NCBI GenBank assembly: GCA_016165875.1
Contig: JABBOT010000005.1
Location: 17,529,131 to 17,593,130, forward strand
Source: Acanthopleura granulata
Lineage: Eukaryota > Mollusca > Polyplacophora > Chitonida > Chitonidae
DNA length: 64,000 nt
Reading direction: 5' to 3'
The position numbers and the translations under genes were made by a program. Numbering within the stretch: the first letter of the stretch is position 1; each line of letters opens with the position of its first letter. The notes under the pieces are model-generated. The model was given only the letters and a program-made list of their open reading frames with translations, did no database searches and was not told where the DNA came from. Below are positions 24,326 to 34,200 of the stretch, piece by piece.

Positions 24326-25209
24326 GCAGGTACGCCTGCATGTTAAAACATTTGTTTATAATGCCATCAAGATATATGTACACTACCCTTCACTAATACT
24401 TTGCATAGACATATTATGCTATGCTGGAATTTCCTTGTAAGTCGTCTAAAATTTGACCCCTGTAAAGTGCATTTTTATAACCCATGTAAATTTTCTAAAG
24501 TATTTACATGTACCCTATACTTGGATGCATAAACTTTCATTTTTTTTTTCCTGTAGGATATCACCTTACCTTCTACACAAGCTTTTGAAGAGTTTTTAAG
24601 GTCAGTAGAACACTCATAATCAGCGAAAATGAGCACCTTAGTCATAGATGAAATTTCAGATCATGTGCAGTAGTTCTGGGAACATTGCCCATATGGCTAG
24701 GTTTTTCACACATTGTATTATACTGCATATTAATACAGGAAGTACACTTTACACCAGTGGCATTTGATTCTTGTTTCCCGTTATGCTATGTTTGGAAAGT
24801 TGGTTTGGGTAGTTTAAATCAGCTTAAATTTTTGATTGCTATTTTATGACAGTGTCATTTACCATGGCAACACCTGGCAGAAGACGTAATAATGATGAGT
24901 TCTGAAGAATGATATGAGGACAGGTGACACAAAACAAAAAATGAAATGTGATTGGCCTTTATAGGTAAAACACAAACCAAATCAGAGTCAGTGAAGAGTG
25001 ACAAAGGCATTGTGGTAATATCTCATTATAGCCTCTCTGTTAAGCTGGAGTTATTTTTAGCTTATGTTTGCGTGCGAAAGGCCAATCAGCATCCTTCGCA
25101 CTATAGGTATGTTTTAATTTCAGGGTGAAGTATTTTACATACTTGTGCAACAAACATAAAACCATGTTTGGTTTGGGTAGGGGTTCCAGATTCTTTCTTT
25201 TTTTCATTT

Positions 25210-25930
25210 TATTCCCGCTGATGAAAGATTAAAGTCAAAGACAGCGCATGTTCTAAGTTAAGCTTGATGGAAAGGTTGGGCAATATTATATTTATTTCAG
25301 TAAAGTATTTTTTCTAATGGCCACTTCAGCTGTGGAAACTAACATTTGACCATGCTGCGTCCAATGGCGTGAAGCGCAGCCATTCTGTCTGGGCTGTGAT
25401 GTAATTGTTCCAAGCGTAGAACGCTCTTGTCATCTGAGATTGCAGTAAGCTGCCAGGGTTCAGTTTGTAACTGAAGTAAATTTGTAACATGAAAAGATAA
25501 GAAACTTACTCCCTCCACAGCACTATGGTCTGGAAATACTTTGCAGGTTTCTTTACCCATGTACTTGTTAGAATTAAACACATAACATTAAAACAGTGCC
25601 CCGTCCCCATGTTAATACACATTACGTTGAGAGTCAACTCAAAACATTTACGTCACAGCTTTTATACCAGCTGATACCTCCAAGCTCTCTGATTGGTCAG
25701 TGTATCATAAGTTTAAAAGCATGAACGCCTTCAGCTCGCCAGACAACACAAAATACTATACACTTCAAACAAAGATAATTCAGCAACAAATTCATTCAAA
25801 TTCAAACAGGTTTTTGCATTCGAGAGAGAATTTTATAATCTTTCTAATGAACAGAGCCTCAGTCATGAGTTGTTCTTTACATTAAGAACAAAAAATAACT
25901 TGGCGAGAAGAATGAAAAAAATGAAGTCCA
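25210..25930 (-). repeat. Dispersed ~730-bp repeat, copy 2 (inverted), with promoter-like block
   Basis: Inverted partner of the repeat at 13530-14260, lying between KXD1 and WHAMM. On the minus strand it shows GACCAATCAG (CCAAT box), then GGTATAAAAGC (TATA-like), then TGACGTAA (CRE-like), within about 50 bp. Downstream is an open frame of 80 codons ending at 25339. The TATA-like sequence is not preserved in copy 1 and the homologous frame there has stops, so coding capacity is doubtful. It may be a decayed transposon or an old retrogene. Confidence 0.75.
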
Positions 25931-27310
25931 TCAAAAGCCCAACAAAAAACTAGAATAGAGCCATTTTTAAAGTATTCAAGTAAATCCACATAGCATAAAA
26001 TACACAGCTTGTTATACTTCGTGGGGTAGTTACCATTGATACAATCACCATTATAACATAATTATGAGGTTGTAATCTCCTGTCAAGTAATAAATTATGT
26101 AATTAGATTATGGCCTATAGACATTCATGCTGTTAAACTTACAGGGACCTTCCTGGCTAATCAATTGATCAAAATCTCACTATCAAAGTTCAGACTACAT
26201 GTACATGTACTTAGGTCCTTATGTCATCATTTATGTGCATACAGTGAAACAAAATAACAAAATTGCATATTTATGCTTAAGAAATTAGCATATTGCATGT
26301 ATTGCATTGTGAAAAGCACACTTACTATGCTGTGAGAATGTACTCAAAGTGATGTAAAATTTTGTCCAAAAAGGTGCATCTTTATTGGCAAATAAGTGTA
26401 ATAAAATATTATTTCTCTTGATGGAACTCACATTTTGCAAGTAGGGTATCATCTAGCCTTCCTAACAAACATGATATTAACTTTATAAAATGAGTAGAGC
26501 TCTCAGATTCAGAAAAAATAAGCAGCTTAGTCATGGACAAAATTTTAAGTCCTTTAGGGTACCTAGTACATGTACATAGAGATCAGTACAAGCGTAACAT
26601 TATAGATTTGACTTGTCTTTCTCATATAGAACATAGCCTTTATAGCTACCAGTCATCTGTTTGAATATGTGTTTTGACACAGAGACTGCAGTAACACAAT
26701 ATGACCTCTGATATTTATTAAAACAGTTCATCTCCAGTGGTACAGTAAGCAAACAAGCAAAAGGCTATTTGATGATGCTTATAGAAGTCCCTCTGGAAAA
26801 AAAAAATGTTACATGGTTGACTTGCTGAAGTACATACAGGCCTGATTTTTCCCTCAGGCTAGTTTGTCAGCTGAGTCCTCGGTGAGAGGAGAAAAATCAT
26901 ATTTCGTGTTTTTATTGAAGTAGGAAGGTTACATACATATACACATTATAGGCGGTGTTTGGCATTTATATATGATAAGTTGATTTGCAATGTGTTATGA
27001 ATGTATCATGAAATTCCAGTTCTCACCTATCACTATACTGACAGGTACTTTATAAGACACTCCTCTGTATACATCTATCTATTTTTTAATGTATCTGCTA
27101 GTGCAAAGATTGAAAAAAAAAAACTTTGTGTCTGAATGAAAGTTTATGCAAAATATTTAGGCAATTTTGTTATTCAGCAAGCTTTAGACTCAGCTTCCTA
27201 GCATTCTTTATAAAGACTGAAGACCTAGTCGAAAGTACTTAATAAGTCAGTAAATGAATAAATGAATGAATTTCTCTTTATATCAGCATCTTTAATGTAT
27301 TACATAATGT

Positions 27311-27574
27311 AGGGGGCCTCCGTGGCTCGGTTTGGCACTCTATTGCAGCACAATGACCCGAAGCCTCCCACCAATGTGGTCGCTGTGAGTTTAAGACCAG
27401 CTCATACTGGCTTCCTGTCCGGCTGTACGTGGGAAGGTCTGCCAACAACTTGTGGATGGTCGTGGGTTTCCCCCGGGCTCTGCCCGGTTTCCTCCCACCA
27501 TAATGCTGGCCACCGTCGTATAAGTGAAGTATTCTTGAGTACGGCATAAAACACCAATCAAATAAATAAATAAA
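27311..27574 (+). mobile_element. tRNA-derived SINE, family A, full length with target-site duplication
   Basis: Forward copy from GGGGGCCTCCGTGGCTCGG (tRNA-like box A region) through GTGAGTTTAAGACC (box B region), TTTCCTCCCACCATAATGCT, GAGTACGGCATAAAACACC and an AAATAAATAAATAA tail. It is flanked by a 13-bp direct repeat with one mismatch, TATTACATAATGT (27298-27310) and TATCACATAATGT (27575-27587). The best preserved copy here for defining the family. Confidence 0.92.
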
Positions 27575-27811
27575 TATCACATAATGTTAGCCTTCATGCC
27601 CATTTTCAGATAAAAAAATAGTTTGGAACGAGGGTAGAGCCCTTGTGGGCAAAATCATCTAATGGATTCTCTGGGAAAATGCTTTCTGTCTGTGTGTTCA
27701 AATCCAGTTCCTGGTGGATCTTTTGTAGCTTTGGTCAGATGTGTATCAGTCCTGCAGAAAAGTGCACATGTACTTGTATGTATTGTAATTGTTATGTACA
27801 TGTATTTGATG

Positions 27812-28243
27812 GTTAACACTGCCTAGTACAGACATGAACTCTTCTGCTCTATTGCTCATCTTTGAGTTGTTTTCTATTTATCTATTGGCTGTTTACATGC
27901 TTATTGCAGTTGTTTTGTTACCTGTTTCAGGGTTGAATTTTAACTGTGAAGACTGTCCAGTACGGACATGATCTCCATGATCTTTTCTAGAGATGACTAC
28001 CTGGTACAGGCACAAACTCTCTTGTTAGATTGCTCTTACTGTAATTGTTCTGTGTCTTTTTTTAGAGTTTAATTTTAATGGTGAAGACTGCCCTGCATAC
28101 ATGGACTCTCCTGTTGTATTACTCTTCTTGTATTTGTTTTGTATGAGTTTCAGAGTTGAATTTTGATGATGAAGACTACCCGGTACAGACATGGACTCTC
28201 GTGTTATATTGCTCTTGTTGTAATTGTTTTGCGTCTGTTTCAG
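27812..28243 (+). repeat. ~90-bp tandem duplication of the WHAMM first-coding-exon acceptor
   Basis: Four to five degenerate units of about 90 bp precede the exon that starts at 28244. Each carries a pyrimidine-rich tract with TTTCAG or TTTTAG (AG at 27930, 27990, 28065, 28153; the true one at 28243), then 5' UTR-like GAATTTTAATGGTGAAGAC. The 28066 and 28154 copies also repeat the start codon region ATGGACTCTC (at 28119 and 28192). Upstream to 27812 the match fades. Confidence 0.9.
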
Positions 28244-28280
28244 AGGTGAATGTTAATGGTGAAGACTACCCGGTGCAGAT

Positions 28281-31200
28281 ATGGACTCTCCTGTTATGGT
28301 GGATCAGTTGGATAGTCTGGAAGGATGGGTGTCAGTGAAGCAGAACCCGTTCGTTGACAATCTCCTCCCGCCAAAGCTCAATTTTATGATTGCGTGGAAT
28401 GAGCTAGAGCAGAAAGTCGCTGTGACGTGCAGGGAGCATGCTCGTGTTGTGAGTGATAAAGCGGAGTATCATGGGAGGTCGGGACTTTTCAGTTTCCAGG
28501 AAATCCGAGGTGCTCACGAGATGCTCTGTCTTATTCACCCATCGCTAAGTCTCTGTCTGCCGGAGCTACCCGTGGAGTCCTGGGGACTTTGGTCGTTCTT
28601 CAGTCCGCCTCAGACGCCGGAAAACATAGACAACATCTGTGAACAGCTCGAAAACTACTTCAAAATAGCCCTGGAGGTGTGCAAAGAGAAACTCTTGATG
28701 TCAGTGCTGTTCGAGGAACATTCTCCCGAGGATTATTTCGAAAACATCAGCGAGTTGCGACGGAGAGGCAAGGAAGAGGCAGTAGCGAATTATCAAGAGG
28801 AGTTGAGGACAGTGATCAAGGTGTTTCGAGACGGGGCGGTAACGATGGAAGACATGAAAGAGGCATATAAACTAGAAGACGAAGCTGTATTTAAACTGAA
28901 CATTGCATTAGCAGAGCTGTACAACTACCAGCTACAGCCTTTTCTTGACATGCGCGAACTTGCCGTATCTAAACTCAGGGAAGCCAGAGGGCAGCTCCAA
29001 AACCCCGACTTGGGTGACAGGCGGAAACGAGAATATGCAAACATGTTCACAGAATGGCAGAGTCATTATGAGCAGGCTCTAGACACTGTGCAAGACGTCT
29101 ATATCAATTATTATAAAACAACAGCCTCTATTCTTAAAGGTATTAATTAGTGTTGTATTTTCTTGGCATTTGGAATTTTATTGTTTCAGTTTATTTTTCA
29201 GCTGAAAATGGAGACTTGTAAACTGCTTAAAGTGTGCTTTAAAGGCAAGCTACTGACAGTGACAGTACTAATAGGGACTTGAGTGATTGAGCAGATAATA
29301 TCCACTTCAGTCTCTCATGAGTTTGTACCTTTAAACTGGATGTATTATTCCTATGTATTTTATGATATAAGTGTTTGCAGCTATCAGTAAGTAGATAAGA
29401 CAGATGTGTAGCTGCTTCAGAATACAAATGGACACATTTGCGATGTCAATACATTGATGTCAGTTTCATTCATGCCCATTGTCTTTTCAGCCATGAGAAA
29501 CCGGATGATAGAAGACCAGAAAAAATTTGGAAAGAATGCTTTCGAAATTGTCGGAGCAGAACGTTTAATTAGGTCAGTGAAGTTGTGTAAATTACTCCAC
29601 TTTACAGCATTACAGCAATCTGTATTGACAACGCTTCCATGATCAGGTTACAGACGTTCATTATAATTTATAACCCAGATTTGTGTATTTATTGCAGTGT
29701 CTTATTGCCTCAAAGGCTTTGATCAAGATCGCAAAATGCTGACACAGATTCAGTGTCTGATCATGTTGGTCCTAATTGAAAAATAAATGTAAAAACTGAG
29801 AGGAAGTATATGTATATTTCAGACAGTGTTCTCCCAAAAATTGCCTTTTCATAGTAAATCTGTAGATAAAATACATTTGCTTTTATTATATGCAAACCTG
29901 CTGAGCATATATGAAAAAGCTGCAGCTAATCTATGCAGTTGATTTGCTTGTACAGTGAAGATGGAATGTTGACTGATTCTTTATCAGGATAGAAGAAGAC
30001 CTATGTCTGGAAAGGCTTCAGTTGTTACATAATGAGAAGAAGAAGTTTGTGCAGGAAAGAGATAAGATCAAGGAGGAGGTAACTCCAGTTTTATGTTTTT
30101 CAGTTCCTCTACTTGTCTGTGAGTATCAACATCACTGAGTATATTAGCTAAGCAGCACCTGTAGAGCATGTAATTTCACAGGTGTCTGGGCACAGTGAGT
30201 CATATGCTATTACTGTACATGATGAGTTGATTGTGCATGTCACAGGTTTAACAGTACATGTTGCCATGGTAGCTAGTCAGAATCACTTAAGTATGCCAGG
30301 AGCCTCTCTTAAGCTAAGTAACTCTTAACTATCATGGCAACTTATGTTATACACACTCAAGGGGGGGGGAGGGGGCACAGTGGTCGAAGGGATTAACACA
30401 CCAGCGTGACATAATGACCCAGGTGCCACTCACCAATGCGGTCGCTGTGAGTTCAAGGACAGGTCATGCTGGCTCCAGCTCCGGCCGTACGTGGAAAGAT
30501 GTGCCAGCAACCTGTGGATGGTCATTTGTTTCCCGGACTCTGCCTGGTTTCCTCCTACCATAATGCTGGCCGCCATTATATAAGTGAAATATTTTTGATT
30601 GTGACGTTTAATACCAATCAAATAAATAAATACGAAACTAGCCCAAGGATATTGTGTAATTGGGGCCATGGATAAGTACTTCCATATATTTTAATTTAAA
30701 GAATAGATAAGAGCTTTTGAGAGATTCATATACATATTCATGTTCCTGAAACTGGCCGCCATCGTAGGAGTTTGTTTGTTTGGTGAGGTTTCAAAACGTT
30801 GATAATCGTCTGACATATGGTATCTGACTGTTGTCAGTGTTCGGATGTTCATAGTGCTACCTCAGTGGATGTCATGCTAAAGATAGTGTGAGGCATGATA
30901 GCTGATGCCCTCATCCTCTTGTACAGAGCACTAAGCTTGGGCCTAAACCATATTTCTTGTCAGATCGCGAGCACCACGGAGAAGCCAGGTGTCCGTCAGA
31001 TCATCCAGGATCTGGAGTACAGGGTCTACGATTGGCAGGTGAAAATCTACGAACATCACTTACTGATTCTGGAGGAGGAAGCCAAGCTGCTGAAGACACA
31101 AATCCGAGCAATTACAAGACAGATTGAAGGTGCAGATATGCTTTTGGTGTCTGCTAAAATTGAAAGAGTAGGCCACATTTTTAGAAAGTACGCATCACCT

Positions 31201-34200
31201 GAAATCAGTTTTGTGCCGATTCCAATTATGGTCTACATTATTTTTTGGCATTTTTCACTGTGATTAAAACGGAAGTAAAGATTGAGGTGCCAGGGTGGAC
31301 TTGTGAGACTGTATTGAAGCACAGTGACATCACAGATTCTTGTTAACTGCATAACATCCTCTCATTGCTGTATGTCTACGTTCTTTGTGAATATATATGT
31401 GTCTGTATTCAGTGTGGAAACATAACAGTCACAGCATGTTTAGCAACAGAAAAGAGTCTGTGATGTCACTGTCACTCAATATTTTTGAAAAGGCCACTGT
31501 AGAAATCTTCACTTACGTTTTAATCACTGTAAAAAAAAAGTGCAAGAAATAAAATAAAGACCATATTTGGTATCAGCACAAAACTGCCTCCCAGATGATG
31601 TGTACTTTCTAAAAATGTGGTTTGTTCTTTTAAACTTGCACGGCTTTTGTTCTTCTTTTGATGATGGTAGCAGTAAACCAGATGAGGATACTCTGTCATG
31701 CAAGCTTACATGAAATTCCACATGTGAAAAAGGTTACCAGTATACTTTGCCAAAGGTTGGTGGTTTTCTCCAGGCATTATGGGTTTCTCCACCCATAATA
31801 TACTGGGCACCATTGTGTGAATGAAAATTCATTATAATAGTATTAAATAGCAGACAAATAAATGCCAACAAGAATCCTATTAAACCTTATTGGCAGAGGC
31901 AAAACTTACTGAAACTATGTGTACCTGATTGTGTGTTAACAGATGCACAAGAGGAGGTGGTGTTTTACGATGCAGTCGAGGACACCAGTCTGCTTAGTTC
32001 TGATGAGGAGGACATCCCACCCAGCTCTAATCCCCGGGTCATCCAGCTCTCCAGTCAACTCACTGCCATCCACCGTAAACGAGCCAAAATCAGAACAAGA
32101 AAGGTAAATTTGAGGATGATTTGCTCATGCAGTAATTCATACGACCTGGTGGTTTTGTATCTTCAGACTTTAGTCAGGATGTGAGGATTTTTTTCCTGTT
32201 TTGGTTAGGGTGGTGCTTTGTATGGTCAGAATGTTACCAGGTTTGGTCAGGATGTTACCAGGTTTGGTCAGAATGTTACCAGGTTTGGTCAGGATGTTAC
32301 CAGGTTGGTCAGGATGTTACCAGGTTGGTCAGGATGTTACCAGGTTGGTCAGGATGTTACCAGGTTGGTCAGGATGTTACCAGGTTTGGTCAGGATGTTA
32401 CCAGGTTGGTCAGGATGTTACCAGGTTTGGTCAGGATGTTGCCTTGTTTTGGCCATAGTGGCAGGATGTTACCAGGTTTGGTCAGGATGTTACCAGGTTG
32501 GTCAGGATGTTACCAGGTTTGGTCAGGATGTTGCCTTGTTTTGGCCATAGTGGCACTTGGTTTTGATCAGTGTGTTGTCTGGTTTTGGTTAGGGTGCAGC
32601 AGCGCTTTAGTTATGAGTTTTGTCTAGCGTGATCAAGATATTTGTCTTTTGAAAAAAAAGTGCCAGACATGTCAGGGTCATACATATATGTAAGGCCTCA
32701 AAGAGGTAGAGGGCATCACAAATAAATGGAAATTAAACCTAATGAAAGTTTGTTACATTAGATGGAAGATTTAGCCTGTGAGTCCCACCTGGATTTGAAC
32801 TCTGATCTCTACATCCAGCACTGGCCAGCACTAGCCTTCAGTTGCTTACTGCTAGTATAAGCAGTGGAATGCTGCTCTCCTTCACAATTAACAATGTCAC
32901 TTGGGCTAAGTGTTCAAATTTAGCTGTAGCTGTCTTGGCTTCAGCCATAATTTTAAAAGGGAGAGTGACCGAGTGGTGAAAGTACTTATCTTTTTCTCAC
33001 TAGGTGAAATGCAAGACCTGGGTTTAGTCCTATTCCTGGAGAGGGAATTTTCAGGAGTCTTTGTTTCATTGACCTTGATGCCAGAATTTGCTTAATGGTG
33101 CATTCTTGTGTGGTGTTTCATGAAGGTCATCAGGAACTAGTATGTTATATGTAGGAGAGTTGGCCAGAGGTCAGTGGGTTACCTCGGGTACTTTGGATTC
33201 CTGCACCCATGAAACTAGATGCCATCATCCAACAACATCATACATTGGACTGAAGAAGATTCCTGGGTGCATTGTGAAGCATGAATCAGGCTATATGTGG
33301 TCAAGGAGTTAGCATGCTAGCGCTGCACAATCACTCAGGAGCGTCTCACCAATGCGGTTGCAACGCGTTCAAGTCCAGTTCATGCTGGCTTCCTCTCTGG
33401 TCATACATGGGATGGTCTACCAGCAGCCTGTGAATGGTGGTGGGTTTCCCCCAGGCTCTGTCTGGATTCCACCCACCATAATGCTGGCTGTCAGCATATA
33501 GCGGAAATATTCTTGAGTACGACATAAACCTTGAATCAAATAAATAAATGAAACATGCTTGAAGTAAGTAAGTAAGTAAATAGAGAATGTCTTGTTTTCC
33601 TGTCGTACAGACAAGCCTGATCCAGCAGTACCAGTCCAAGGAGAGACAGAGACGTGATGAAGAGGAGAGATACAAACATCACCATGCCATTCACAAGGTC
33701 TGTCACACCCAGGGGCCTGTTATATAAACATGGTGTAACTTACGGCAAACATAATTGCTATGACGACCCATACTGTAGAGATACATTGCCATGGTAGTTA
33801 CGTTCAATGAAATGTTACCCCCTCTTCGTTAGACGGGTCCTGGGGGATCAGCTAGAAATAGGAGTCCAGGATGTCCAGAGTTCATGTGTTTGTTTTATCT
33901 CTCTTTGTGTTCAAAAATGTGCTGAATGTAAGGAACTGAAGTACACATAGTGTATAGCACTTATGTTCTCTTTCTTTTGTTAGCCAGAAAATCATCCAAG
34001 CAAATGTGCACTGTACATTAGGCATTTGATACATACGATGCAACAAAATGTTGTTTCAAAAAAAAGAAAAGTGTAAATGTGGCAGATGCACATGTATTAT
34101 TAAAAAAAATGAAAGTTTTACTGCTTTTTGTTATTCATGTTCACTCAGTGGTGTTTTGTCTCTCTAACAGGAAGGTAGTTTTATATCTTCCAAGCACTGA

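Larger units (their letters stand above)
23263..27811. other. Intergenic region between divergent KXD1 and WHAMM
   Basis: No protein gene was recognised. It contains a CA/TA microsatellite (24266-24325), one copy of the 730-bp dispersed repeat (25210-25930) and one full-length family A SINE (27311-27574). The 5' non-coding exon of WHAMM must lie here or just before 28244, but I could not identify it. Two partial copies of weaker SINE-like sequence near 22200 and 22500 lie just outside, in KXD1 intron 1. Confidence 0.5.

Noticed and set aside
25339..25581. 80-codon minus ORF inside the dispersed repeat as a gene
   Set aside because: The other repeat copy has stops in the same frame, and no homology was recognised; kept only as part of the repeat.
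27311..27400. tRNA gene suggested by box A/B-like sequence
   Set aside because: The tRNA-like head runs into a SINE body and A-rich tail and cannot form a full cloverleaf; the same applies to the other SINE heads.
32181..32627. ORFs rich in QDVTR or MLPGLVR repeats
   Set aside because: Three overlapping frames of the 20/21-bp minisatellite in a WHAMM intron.
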